Part shown: one piece after another, positions 45,392 through 52,886 of the stretch
How the letters are laid out: the number at the start of each line of letters is the position of its first letter
How positions within the stretch are numbered: the first letter of the stretch is position 1
Assembly (NCBI GenBank): GCA_002086835.1
Contig: MVIG01000008.1
Span: 124,001 to 188,000 of the forward strand
Length of the DNA: 64,000 nt
Source: Mycolicibacterium porcinum
GTDB taxonomy: Bacteria > Actinomycetota > Actinomycetes > Mycobacteriales > Mycobacteriaceae
Direction: 5' to 3'
Program-made: the position numbers and the translations under genes
Notes under the pieces: model-generated
Databases searched by the model: none
The model's input: only the letters and a program-made list of their open reading frames with translations
Told to the model about the DNA's origin: nothing

Positions 45392-45892
45392 ATGAGCGTC
45401 ATTCGCCAGTCCCTCAGCCCGAGCGCCGTGCGGGCCCACTCGATCCTCAACTCCGCCGGCACCCTTCTGCCCCGCTACGGTCTGGTGGTGGTGATCGCCT
45501 GGATCGGGGCGCTGAAGTTCACCTCGTATGAAGCCCACGGGATAGAGCCGCTCGTCTCAAACAGCCCCCTGATGGGTTGGCTGTACGGCATCTTCTCGAT
45601 CACCGCGTTCTCGAACCTGCTTGGCGTGCTCGAACTCGCGACCGCCGGACTGCTGGCGGTCAAGCCCTGGTTCCCACGCGCATCGGCGGTGGGCAGCGTG
45701 CTGGCGATCGGACTGTTCCTCGCCACCATCAGTTTCATGTTCACCACACCAGGTATCGGAGAAGCCTCGGCAGGTGGTTTTCCGGTGTTGTCGGCGACCG
45801 GCCAGTTTCTGGTGAAGGACCTCGCCCTGCTGGGCGTCTCGGTGTGGACCTTGCTCGATGCGCTCTCGACAGGCCCTACCCAACGCCGTTGA
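45392..45892 (+). CDS. DUF417 (YkgB/RclC-like) membrane protein
   Basis: 166 residues with four hydrophobic segments. YGLVVVIAWIGALKFTSYEA and PLVSNSPLMGWLYGIFS match the DUF417 family (YkgB/RclC). RclC works in the hypochlorous-acid response of E. coli; the role here is unproven. The ATG at 45392 follows AAAGGAAC. A sigma factor gene starts 17 bp later. Confidence 0.82.
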   Translation: MSVIRQSLSPSAVRAHSILNSAGTLLPRYGLVVVIAWIGALKFTSYEAHGIEPLVSNSPLMGWLYGIFSITAFSNLLGVLELATAGLLAVKPWFPRASAVGSVLAIGLFLATISFMFTTPGIGEASAGGFPVLSATGQFLVKDLALLGVSVWTLLDALSTGPTQRR

Positions 45893-45909
45893 GTCGTTAC
45901 GATTCAGCC

Positions 45910-46548
45910 GTGGCCACCCGTGCGGCTGAAGGTGAAGCCGCCCTCATCGCCGACCTACGCGCCGGCGACGAGGCGGCGTTCGCCGCTCTCGTCGACCTCC
46001 ACACGCCCGCCATGCTGCGGGTGGCGCGCGGGTACGTGTCGACCCACGAGCTTGCCGAGGAGGTCGTCCAGGAAACCTGGATCGCCGTGCTGCGGGGTAT
46101 CAACCGGTTCGAAGGCCGATCATCGCTACGCACATGGCTTTTCACGATCATGGTGAACATCGCGAAGGCGCGCGGCGTGAAGGAGCGCCGTAACACCGAC
46201 CTGCAGGTGCTCGCAGCCAGCGGCGGCACTGTCGACCCCGCCCGGTTCCGGGAGGCCGGCGACATGTGGGCAGGGCACTGGAAGGAGAACGAGGCTCCCG
46301 TCCCGTTCCCTGACACTCCCGAAGGTTCGGTTCTCGGCCACGAACTGATGGATGTGGCCCGCCGCGAACTCGACAAGCTGCCACCACGACAACGCCAAGT
46401 GGTGATGATGCGGGATGTGCTCGGCCTCGAATCCGCCGAGGTCAGTGCCTTGCTCGAGATCAGTGCCGCCAATCAGCGGGTGCTGCTGCACCGGGGCCGG
46501 GCGGCCGTGCGTCAGGTGCTGGAGGATTACCTGAGGGAGAAGGTGTGA
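45910..46548 (+). CDS. ECF-type RNA polymerase sigma factor
   Basis: 212 residues. Region 2 spans about 20-90 (AAFAALVDLHTPAMLRVARGY, ELAEEVVQETWIAVLRGINRFEG) and region 4 about 145-205 (LDKLPPRQRQVVMMRDVLGL and SAANQRVLLHRGRAAVRQVL). No region 1.1 or 3, so group 4. The GTG at 45910 lies at the conserved N-terminus. It is coupled to the anti-sigma gene by a GTGA overlap. Target promoters are unknown. Confidence 0.9.
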   Translation: MATRAAEGEAALIADLRAGDEAAFAALVDLHTPAMLRVARGYVSTHELAEEVVQETWIAVLRGINRFEGRSSLRTWLFTIMVNIAKARGVKERRNTDLQVLAASGGTVDPARFREAGDMWAGHWKENEAPVPFPDTPEGSVLGHELMDVARRELDKLPPRQRQVVMMRDVLGLESAEVSALLEISAANQRVLLHRGRAAVRQVLEDYLREKV

Positions 46549-46790
46549 CCGCAATGGACAGCTCGATGAACTGCAACGAACTCGTGGAACTGGTCACGGC
46601 CTATCTCGAGGGCTCTCTCGATCTGGAGACCAGGGCACGATTCGACACACACCTGCTCGAGTGCGACGGCTGCGAGAACTACGTCCAGCAGCTGCAGGCC
46701 ACTGTCAAGACGCTCGGCCGGATCCCCAGTGAGGACTTGGACCCGGAATTCCGCAACCGGTTGCTCTCCGCGTTTCGCGACTGGAAGTGA
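46545..46790 (+). CDS. ZAS-type anti-sigma factor
   Basis: 81 residues with the zinc-finger anti-sigma motif: CNELVELVTAYLEG followed by HLLECDGC, which supplies His-x3-Cys-x2-Cys. No membrane segment, so it is a soluble anti-sigma, typical of redox- or thiol-responsive regulation of the ECF factor encoded just upstream (4-bp overlap). The GTG at 46545 or the ATG at 46554 could be the start. Confidence 0.88.
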   Translation: MTAMDSSMNCNELVELVTAYLEGSLDLETRARFDTHLLECDGCENYVQQLQATVKTLGRIPSEDLDPEFRNRLLSAFRDWK

Positions 46791-46812
46791 GTCGACAGCG
46801 GGTGAGGTTGCC

Positions 46813-47217
46813 CTAGAGGGTGTCGAGTGCCGCCTGCAGGCGCCGACCGACCTCGGCGGCGATTTCGGCCAGCGCGGGTTCATCGGTGACCTCGGCCATC
46901 AGGTTGGGGTTCATCGCCTCGACGACGACCACGGCGTCATCGCCGCGTCCGGTGCGCAGCACCACGTTGCACGGCAGCAGCACGCCGATCGGTGGGAAGG
47001 AGTTGAGCGCCTGCTGGGCGAACTGCGGATTGCACGCACCCAGGATCAGATAATCCCCCACCTCGTCCCCGGCGCCTCCGCCCAGTTTGGCGTTGAGGGT
47101 GGACCTGATGTCGATCTCGGTCAGCACACCGAACCCCTGACCGGCCAGCGCTTCTCGCGTGCGAGCGACCGCCTCGTCGAACGGGCCTCTGGTGGTGGCC
47201 ACCAATGCGATGTCCAT
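46813..47217 (-). CDS. DUF302 family protein
   Basis: 134 residues: REALAGQGFGVLTEIDIRST, the YLILGACNPQFAQQALN segment and IGVLLPCNVVLR match the DUF302 fold. It has two Cys, one in each of the last two blocks. DUF302 proteins often sit beside thioredoxins and rhodaneses in thiol or sulfide-stress sets. The ATG at 47217 follows AAGGAACCAAG; a longer frame upstream would cross the shared promoter. It is divergent from the thioredoxin gene at 47399. Confidence 0.82.
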   Translation of the reverse strand: MDIALVATTRGPFDEAVARTREALAGQGFGVLTEIDIRSTLNAKLGGGAGDEVGDYLILGACNPQFAQQALNSFPPIGVLLPCNVVLRTGRGDDAVVVVEAMNPNLMAEVTDEPALAEIAAEVGRRLQAALDTL

Positions 47218-47314
47218 CTCTTGGTTCCTTCCGTCGCAGACCAGGCGCGCACGTCCTCCCACCACGCTACCCGCGTAGCCGTCGCCCAGAGGGCGGAACG
47301 CTGCCGTGGAATAT

Positions 47315-47330
47315 ATACCCCCAGGGGTAT
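47315..47330. promoter_or_regulatory. CsoR/CstR-type operator palindrome
   Basis: ATACCCC-CA-GGGGTAT is a perfect 7-bp inverted repeat with G tracts, the form bound by CsoR-family (copper, persulfide or formaldehyde) repressors. It lies in the divergent DUF302/thioredoxin promoter region, 98 bp from the DUF302 start and 69 bp from the thioredoxin start. No CsoR-family gene is in the window. Confidence 0.7.
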
Positions 47331-47398
47331 GTTGCTCTGATTGACGAATCGACCCGCGAACATCGCCGGCGCACTCGATACAAGACAAGGAGAACAAC

Positions 47399-47782
47399 AT
47401 GACCACCCGAAACATCGGCTACGCGGATTTCGAATCCACGATCCGGGACAACGACATCGTGCTCGTCGACTTCTGGGCTTCATGGTGCGGCCCATGCCGG
47501 GCTTTCGCCCCCATCTTCGAACGGTCGGCTGCCAGCCACCCAGAAATCGTGCATGCCAAGGTCGACACCGAGCAGGAAAACGAGTTGGCAGCGCTGATGG
47601 ACGTCCGATCCATCCCCACCATCGCGGCGTTCCGCGAGGGCGTCCTGGTCTTCAGCCAGCCCGGCGTCCTGCCGCCGGCGGCCCTTGAGGATCTGATCTC
47701 CCAGGTCGCAGCACTCGACATGGATCAGGTCCGGGCCACGATCGCGGCCCGGAAGGCCGAGAGCCCCAGCCGCGCCAGCTGA
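47399..47782 (+). CDS. Thioredoxin
   Basis: 127 residues with the redox motif WCGPC (W29-C33) after VLVDFWAS, the cis-Pro turn SIPTIAAF and a C-terminal extension rich in Ala and Ser. It reduces disulfides or persulfides. No signal peptide. The ATG follows AAGGAGA. Regulation is probably shared with the divergent DUF302 gene through the palindrome at 47315. Confidence 0.93.
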   Translation: MTTRNIGYADFESTIRDNDIVLVDFWASWCGPCRAFAPIFERSAASHPEIVHAKVDTEQENELAALMDVRSIPTIAAFREGVLVFSQPGVLPPAALEDLISQVAALDMDQVRATIAARKAESPSRAS

Positions 47783-47838
47783 TCATGTGACCGCGCCCCG
47801 CGATGACGGCACGGACGTGCGGAAGAATCGTGGTCGGC

Positions 47839-48555
47839 ATGACTGACCACGACGACTCCCCCGCCATCAATCGGCGCGCGCACATCCTGCGACTCGTCGC
47901 GTTCGCGGCGTTTCTGTTCGGCCTGTTCTATCTGGTGGCCGTGGCCCGCGTCATCGATGTCGACGACATCCGGGGCCTGGTCAGCTCAGCCGGGCCGGCC
48001 GCTCCGCTGGCATATGTCGTGGTGTCCGCGTGCCTCGGAGCGCTGTTCGTGCCCGGCCCGATCCTGGCCGCGGGCAGCGGTGTGTTGTTCGGTCCCGTGT
48101 TGGGCACCTTCGTGACCCTCGGCGCCACGGTGGGCACCGCGGTGGTGGCCAGCCTGATCGGCCGCCGCGCCGGCCGCGACAGCGCCCGGGCCCTGCTCGG
48201 GGCGCAACGCGCGGACCGGCTGGACCACCAGATCGAGCGCGGCGGCCTGTGGGCGGTGGTCGGGCAGCGTTTCGTCCCCGGACTGTCCGATGCGCTGGCC
48301 TCGTATGCCTTCGGCGCGTTCGGCGTGCCGTTGTGGCAGATGGCGGTCGGCGCGTTCATCGGCTCGGTGCCGCGCGCGTTCGTCTACACCGCACTCGGCG
48401 CATCGATCGGCGACCTGTCGGCCCCGTTGGCCTACACGGCGATCGGGGTCTGGTGCGTCACGGCGGTCATCGGGGCCTTCGCCGCCCACCGTGGCTACCG
48501 GTCCTGGCGGCGCCATCACTCCGGGGCCGATCAGGCCCCGGAGCAGACGTCGTAG
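47839..48555 (+). CDS. TVP38/TMEM64 (DedA-like) membrane protein
   Basis: 238 residues with about five or six hydrophobic segments. The central block FVPGPILAAGSGVLFGPVLG, followed by QRFVPGLSDALASYAFGAFG and GAFIGSVPRAFVYT, is the SNARE-associated/VTT domain of TVP38/DedA proteins, which act in membrane lipid handling. The ATG at 47839 is preferred over an upstream frame without a ribosome-binding site. It ends 3 bp before the convergent tex gene. Confidence 0.85.
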   Translation: MTDHDDSPAINRRAHILRLVAFAAFLFGLFYLVAVARVIDVDDIRGLVSSAGPAAPLAYVVVSACLGALFVPGPILAAGSGVLFGPVLGTFVTLGATVGTAVVASLIGRRAGRDSARALLGAQRADRLDHQIERGGLWAVVGQRFVPGLSDALASYAFGAFGVPLWQMAVGAFIGSVPRAFVYTALGASIGDLSAPLAYTAIGVWCVTAVIGAFAAHRGYRSWRRHHSGADQAPEQTS

Positions 48556-48558
48556 GCG

Positions 48559-50958
48559 TTACTTTCCGAAGCCCGCGTTGCGCAGCGCCTCGGCCATCGA
48601 ACCCATCGGCTGGTTGGCCTCCCGGCGACCGGAGTTGTTGCCGCGATTCTGGTTTCGCCGATCCCCGCCGCGACCCTGGTTACCACCGCCGCGACCCTGG
48701 TTGCGGTTCTGACCGCCCTGACCCTGACCGCCGCGCTCGGGACGCTTGCCCTGCTCACGTTGCGGAGTGTCGTTGAGCCGCAGGCTCAGTCCGATCCGCT
48801 GCCGTTCCACATCGACGTCGACGACCTTGACCTTGACCACCTGACCGGACTTCACCACCTCGTGCGGGTCGGAGATGAACCGGTCGGCCATGGCCGAGAC
48901 GTGCACGAGACCGTCCTGGTGCACGCCCACGTCGACGAAGGCACCGAATGCGGCGACGTTGGTCACGACGCCTTCGAGGACCATGCCGGGCTTGAGGTCG
49001 GCCACCTTCTCCACACCGGCGGCGAAGGTCGCGGTCGAGAATGCCGGACGCGGGTCGCGTCCCGGCTTCTCCAGTTCGGCCAGGATGTCGGTCACCGTCG
49101 GGACACCGAACCGCTCATCGGCGAAGTCGGCGGGCTTGAGCCCCCGCAGGGTGCGCTCGTCGCCGATCAGCTCGGCCAGCGTCACGCCAGAGCGGTCCAG
49201 GATGCGCCGCACCACCGGGTAGGACTCGGGGTGCACCCCGGAGGCGTCCAGTGGGTCCTCCCCGTCGCGGATTCGCAGGAAGCCTGCGCACTGCTCGAAT
49301 GCCTTGGGGCCCAGTCGCGGAACGTCCAGCAGTGCCTTACGGCTGCGGAACGCGCCGGCGCTCTCGCGGTACGCCACGATGGCCTCGGCAAGGGACTCGG
49401 TCACCCCCGAGACCCGGGCCAGCAGCGGCACCGAAGCGGTGTTGAGGTCCACCCCCACCGCGTTCACCGCGTCTTCGACCACCGCGTCGAGGCTGCGCGC
49501 CAACGACCCCGGCGTCACGTCGTGCTGGTACTGACCGACGCCGATCGACTTGGGATCGATCTTGACCAGCTCGGCCAGCGGATCCTGCAGCCGGCGGGCG
49601 ATCGAGACCGCGCCGCGCAGCGTGACATCGAGGTTCGGCATCTCCCGGGCCGCGTACTCGGAGGCCGAGTACACCGACGCACCCGCCTCGCTGACCATCG
49701 CCTTGGCCGGCGCCTTCGCCCCGGCCGCGCGGATGTCGGCGATCAGCTCAGCGGCCAGCGCGTCGGTTTCGCGTGAGGCGGTGCCGTTGCCGACGGCGAT
49801 CAACTCGACGTTGTGCCGGGCGACCAGTGCCGCCAACGTGGCCTTGGCCTGATCCCACTGCTTCTGGGGCTGATGCGGGAAGATCGCGCACGTGTCGACG
49901 ACTTTGCCGGTGGCGTCGACGACGGCGACCTTGACGCCGGTGCGGAAACCCGGGTCCAGACCGAGGGTGGCGCGGGTCCCGGCCGGTGCGGCCAGCAGCA
50001 GGTCCTTGAGGTTGCGGGCGAACACCGCGACGGCCTCTTCCTCGGCACGCTGACGCAGCCGGACCCGCGCGTCCACGGCGGCCGAGATCATCAGCTTGGC
50101 GCGCCAGGCCAACCGCACGGTGGTGGCCAACCACGGGGTGGCGGGCGCCTTGGCGGTCATGTCGATCCCCAGGGACTGGGCGATCATCGCCTGGTAATGC
50201 TCGTCCTCACCGCCGTCGAAGTTCAGCGACAGCGCCTGCTCCTTCTCGCCGCGCAGCACCGCGAGCACCCGGTGCGAGGGCATGTTCTCCAACGGCTCGG
50301 AAAACTCGAAGTAATCCCGGAACTTCTGGGCGGCAGGGCTTTTCGCCGCCTCCTCCGACCACGGGCCGGTGCGCAGGGAGCCGTCGGACCAGAACTTCTC
50401 ACGGGTGGCGCCGACCAGCTCGGCGTCCTCGGAAGCCCGCTCGATGATGATGTGGCGAGCGCCTTCCAGTGCCGCGGCGGCATCGGCGACGTCGTCGTTG
50501 AGGAACTCCCCGGCCACCTCGTCGGGCACCAGCGTCGGATCAGCCAGCAGCCGCTCGGCCAGCGGCTCCAGGCCGGCTTCCTTGGCGATCTGGGCCTTGG
50601 TGCGCCGCTTGGGCTTGTACGGCAGGTAGATGTCCTCGACCCGGGCCTTGGTTTCGGCCGCCATGAGCGCGGCCCTCAGCTCATCGGTGAGCTTGCCCTG
50701 CTCCTCGATCGAGGCCAGCACGGCCTCGCGCCGCTGATCGAGCTCCCGCAGGTAGCCCAGACGTTCTTCCAGGGTGCGCAGCTGACCGTCGTCGAGGCCG
50801 CCCGTGACCTCCTTGCGGTAGCGCGCGATGAACGGGACCGTCGCGCCCTCGTCCAGCAGTGCCACCGTGGCGGCGACCTGCCGTTCGGCCACGGCGAGTT
50901 CCTCGGCCAGACGGGCGGTTACGGATTTGATGGTTCCGACGGTCACGCTCTGAGTCAC
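48559..50958 (-). CDS. tex: Tex-family RNA-binding S1 protein with RG-rich tail
   Basis: 799 residues. The N-terminal Tex helical region includes EEGATVPFIARYRKEVTGGLD-like sequence, then the YqgF-like core (LGLDPGFRTGVKVAVVD), helix-hairpin-helix motifs (DLNTASVPLLARVSGVTESL) and an S1 domain (GMVLEGVVTNVAAFGAFVDV and HQDGLVHVSAMADRFISDP). Tex binds nucleic acid and takes part in transcription and RNA metabolism. The tail of about 70 residues is Gly/Arg/Asn/Gln-rich (RGGNQGRGGDRRNQNR) before a short helix. The GTG at 50958 matches the usual N-terminus; the longer frame upstream runs into the tRNA gene. Confidence 0.93.
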   Translation of the reverse strand: MTQSVTVGTIKSVTARLAEELAVAERQVAATVALLDEGATVPFIARYRKEVTGGLDDGQLRTLEERLGYLRELDQRREAVLASIEEQGKLTDELRAALMAAETKARVEDIYLPYKPKRRTKAQIAKEAGLEPLAERLLADPTLVPDEVAGEFLNDDVADAAAALEGARHIIIERASEDAELVGATREKFWSDGSLRTGPWSEEAAKSPAAQKFRDYFEFSEPLENMPSHRVLAVLRGEKEQALSLNFDGGEDEHYQAMIAQSLGIDMTAKAPATPWLATTVRLAWRAKLMISAAVDARVRLRQRAEEEAVAVFARNLKDLLLAAPAGTRATLGLDPGFRTGVKVAVVDATGKVVDTCAIFPHQPQKQWDQAKATLAALVARHNVELIAVGNGTASRETDALAAELIADIRAAGAKAPAKAMVSEAGASVYSASEYAAREMPNLDVTLRGAVSIARRLQDPLAELVKIDPKSIGVGQYQHDVTPGSLARSLDAVVEDAVNAVGVDLNTASVPLLARVSGVTESLAEAIVAYRESAGAFRSRKALLDVPRLGPKAFEQCAGFLRIRDGEDPLDASGVHPESYPVVRRILDRSGVTLAELIGDERTLRGLKPADFADERFGVPTVTDILAELEKPGRDPRPAFSTATFAAGVEKVADLKPGMVLEGVVTNVAAFGAFVDVGVHQDGLVHVSAMADRFISDPHEVVKSGQVVKVKVVDVDVERQRIGLSLRLNDTPQREQGKRPERGGQGQGGQNRNQGRGGGNQGRGGDRRNQNRGNNSGRREANQPMGSMAEALRNAGFGK

Positions 50959-51062
50959 GTCGGAGGACCCTACCGAATCGCGGCGACAACCCTCGGTCAC
51001 GCCGGTGTGTGTGTCCGGCCACAAAAAACGGCCTCGGATTTCTCCGAAGCCGTGGGTGGTGA

Positions 51063-51137
51063 TGGTGGTCCCGGCTGGGTTCGAACCAGCGACCTTCCGC
51101 GTGTGAGGCGGACGCTCTCCCACTGAGCTACGAGACC
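51063..51137 (-). tRNA. tRNA-Val (CAC)
   Basis: Full cloverleaf on the minus strand with anticodon CAC in the loop CTCACAC, acceptor stem GGTCTCG/CGGGACC (one G-U), T-loop GGTTCGAACC, discriminator A and an encoded CCA (51063-51065). Confidence 0.93.
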
Positions 51138-51255
51138 GTGGGAACGACGTCGAACACTAGCACGCATCTCCGGCCAGACCCGAATCGGTATCCGGCCGAC
51201 CGACTTGTTTGATTTGCCAAATATGCAGGACGACGTGCGCGTATGGTCACCCGTC

Positions 51256-51759
51256 ATGGTTCACCTGCGGGTCCGCTGGCCAGCCGTCAGTGGCGCAGTT
51301 TTTGCTGCTAGTGCACTGTTTTCGGGGTGCCACAGCGCCCCGGCACCCATGACAGATCGGGCTGCCGGCGTAACCCCCAACTTCCACAGCGTCGCTGACG
51401 TGGTGAACCGGCAGGTCAAGGAGCCGACAGCGTTCACCTCGCCGTCGGGCAACGTGGGGTGCTACCTCGACGCATCGATGGCACGCTGCGATATCCGCGA
51501 CCGTAGCTGGGCGCCGCCGCTTCGCCCGGCCAGTTGCGAGTACGCCTACGGCCAGGGCATGACGCTGAGCCCGGGCCGGCCCGCGGAGTTCGTCTGCGCG
51601 GGCGACACCGCCCTGGGCTCCGGCGCCGAACTGGGATATGGGGATTCGATCACGGCTGGGTCCCTGCGGTGTGAGAGCGCCGACACCGGCATCACCTGCC
51701 GCGACATGAAAACCCGCCACGGGTTCGCCATCTCCCGGCAGGCCTATCACCTGTTCTGA
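51256..51759 (+). CDS. Secreted cysteine-rich lipoprotein of unknown function
   Basis: 167 residues. A signal sequence ends in the lipobox LFSGC (Cys about residue 27), which predicts an outer-face lipoprotein. The mature part has six further Cys in a regular pattern (NVGCYLD, ARCDIRD, ASCEYAYG, FVCAGD, LRCES, ITCRDM), suggesting three disulfides. This looks like a family of small mycobacterial/actinobacterial exported proteins, but I cannot name it. I chose the ATG at 51256; another ATG at 51223 would lengthen the N-terminus. Confidence 0.75.
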   Translation: MVHLRVRWPAVSGAVFAASALFSGCHSAPAPMTDRAAGVTPNFHSVADVVNRQVKEPTAFTSPSGNVGCYLDASMARCDIRDRSWAPPLRPASCEYAYGQGMTLSPGRPAEFVCAGDTALGSGAELGYGDSITAGSLRCESADTGITCRDMKTRHGFAISRQAYHLF

Positions 51760-51801
51760 AACATCGTTTTTGGCCGCCCGTTGCCCTCCCGTAATGGCGA
51801 T

Positions 51802-51831
51802 TTGTGTCTGCACGCACCGGTGGACTAATGT
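51802..51831 (+). promoter_or_regulatory. Promoter of the tRNA-Gly/Cys/Val cluster
   Basis: TTGTGT and TAATGT hexamers separated by 18 bp, about 35 bp upstream of tRNA-Gly. The same elements are conserved in the second tRNA-Gly copy while the bases around them vary, which supports function. Confidence 0.6.
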
Positions 51832-51868
51832 TCTGCATCGCGACGGGCGACGATCTCGCTCGTGGCGC

Positions 51869-51941
51869 GCGGATGTAGCGCAGTTGGTAGCGCATCACCT
51901 TGCCAAGGTGAGGGTCGCGGGTTCGAATCCCGTCATCCGCT
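51869..51941 (+). tRNA. tRNA-Gly (GCC), first copy
   Basis: 73-nt cloverleaf with anticodon GCC in the loop CTTGCCA, acceptor stem GCGGATG/CATCCGC, T-loop GGTTCGAATCC; CCA is not encoded. Identical in sequence to the copy at 56924. First of a Gly-Cys-Val cluster. Confidence 0.96.
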
Positions 51942-51971
51942 CGAAGGTGCGATTGTGGCATCAACCCCAGC

Positions 51972-52045
51972 GGTGGAGTGGCCGAGTGGTGAGGCAACGG
52001 CCTGCAAAGCCGTGCACACGGGTTCGATTCCCGTCTCCACCTCCA
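51972..52045 (+). tRNA. tRNA-Cys (GCA)
   Basis: Cloverleaf with anticodon GCA in the loop CTGCAAA, acceptor stem GGTGGAG/CTCCACC, discriminator T and encoded CCA (52043-52045). 30 bp after tRNA-Gly. Confidence 0.95.
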
Positions 52046-52062
52046 AGTAAGAGTTTCAACCC

Positions 52063-52137
52063 GCGCGATTAGCTCAGCGGGAGAGCGCTTCCCTGACACG
52101 GAAGAGGTCACTGGTTCAATCCCAGTATCGCGCACCA
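52063..52137 (+). tRNA. tRNA-Val (GAC)
   Basis: Cloverleaf with anticodon GAC in the loop CTGACAC, acceptor stem GCGCGAT/ATCGCGC, discriminator A and encoded CCA (52135-52137). Last gene of the cluster, 3 bp before the terminator. Confidence 0.95.
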
Positions 52138-52140
52138 CCA

Positions 52141-52167
52141 TAGCCCCTGATCAGGGGCTATTTTTTT
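52141..52167 (+). terminator. Intrinsic terminator of the tRNA cluster
   Basis: A perfect 20-nt palindrome (TAGCCCCTGA/TCAGGGGCTA) is followed by seven T residues. It is an unusually canonical rho-independent terminator for this GC-rich genome and closes the Gly-Cys-Val tRNA unit. Confidence 0.93.
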
Positions 52168-52577
52168 GCCCTCTTGACAGACATGGCACCTAGACGAGAC
52201 CTGACGGCATCAACCACCAGGCACCGCCACATCAACTACCTGCCAAGCGATTTCAACCGAACTAGCGTTCCCAACGTGAACACCACCATCCGCCACGCCC
52301 CTCCGTCCGCCGCCGTCGACTGGTACGCCGCCGCTCCGGTGGTCGTCGTTCGTGACGATTGGCATTAGAGCGGCCTCCGCCCCACGCAAGTTGCCAAGCT
52401 GAGCAAGTGATCACAGACAGACGCCCGAGAGGCGGCTGGCTGACGCCTTCCCGTGGTCAGCTCGGTCCCCTGGGGGCGTCCTTTGCATTACACCCGGCCA
52501 ATAGTCCGTGCGAAGGCCGCCGCGCGGTCGCAGGTAGTCTGAGCACGTAGCTAACACTGCTTGCTTAGGGGGAAGCA
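52168..52577. other. Non-coding stretch upstream of the WXG100 operon
   Basis: About 410 bp without a supportable gene. Short frames here lack ribosome-binding sites and family features. Composition is less GC-rich than the flanks. The end holds a GGGGGAAG ribosome-binding site for the gene at 52578 and a possible TAGTCT -10 hexamer about 50 bp upstream of it. I see no mobile-element end or att-like copy of the tRNA-Val 3' end. Confidence 0.6.
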
Positions 52578-52886
52578 ATGTCGCAGTCGCTGAAAGTCGA
52601 TCCGACGCACCTGTTCATGTCCGCTGATCACCTCGATATGCACGAGGCCGACCACACCCACGCGCAGCAGTCGGCAAACGCCGACATCGCAGCCGCCGGC
52701 TCGGGATGGGTCGGATCATCAGGCGAGGCACTCAAGGGCAAGCTGGAGCACCTTCAAACCGTCGCCGATCACATCAGCAACGAACTGACCCACCACCGTG
52801 ATGCGTTCCGCCACATCGGCAACAAGTACGAGACCGTCGACCAGGACGCCGCGGTCGACTTGCTCCGCATCCGCCAAAATCTCTGA
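52578..52886 (+). CDS. WXG100-family type VII secretion protein
   Basis: 102 residues, the standard WXG100 length, all helical, with WVG at the helix turn (GWVGSSGEALKGKLEHLQ) and the C-terminal YxxxD secretion signal as YETVD. It is expected to be a type VII (ESX) substrate that forms a helical hairpin dimer with a partner. The N-terminus is unusually His-rich (DHLDMHEADHTHAQQ). The next gene starts in a TGATG overlap. No ESX machinery genes are in the window. Confidence 0.8.
   Translation: MSQSLKVDPTHLFMSADHLDMHEADHTHAQQSANADIAAAGSGWVGSSGEALKGKLEHLQTVADHISNELTHHRDAFRHIGNKYETVDQDAAVDLLRIRQNL

Larger units (their letters stand above)
51799..51942 (+). repeat. Direct repeat copy 1: tRNA-Gly with its promoter
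   Basis: 144 bp repeated in direct orientation at 56854-56997 with 6 mismatches and no gaps. It includes a TTGTGT-N18-TAATGT promoter, an identical 28-bp tRNA leader (cgacgggcgacgatctcgct...) and the whole tRNA-Gly gene. All mismatches are in the promoter/upstream half. Confidence 0.95.

Noticed and set aside
49813..51126. Long plus-strand frame (437 codons)
   Set aside because: It is antisense to tex and runs through the tRNA-Val gene; composition is of the shadow type.
51770..52072. Plus-strand frame across the tRNA-Gly gene, and a similar one at 56711-57007
   Set aside because: Both are translations of tRNA sequence and its leader, which are explained by the tRNA genes.
52174..52550. Two small frames after the tRNA terminator
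   Set aside because: No ribosome-binding site, no conserved features and atypical codon use.
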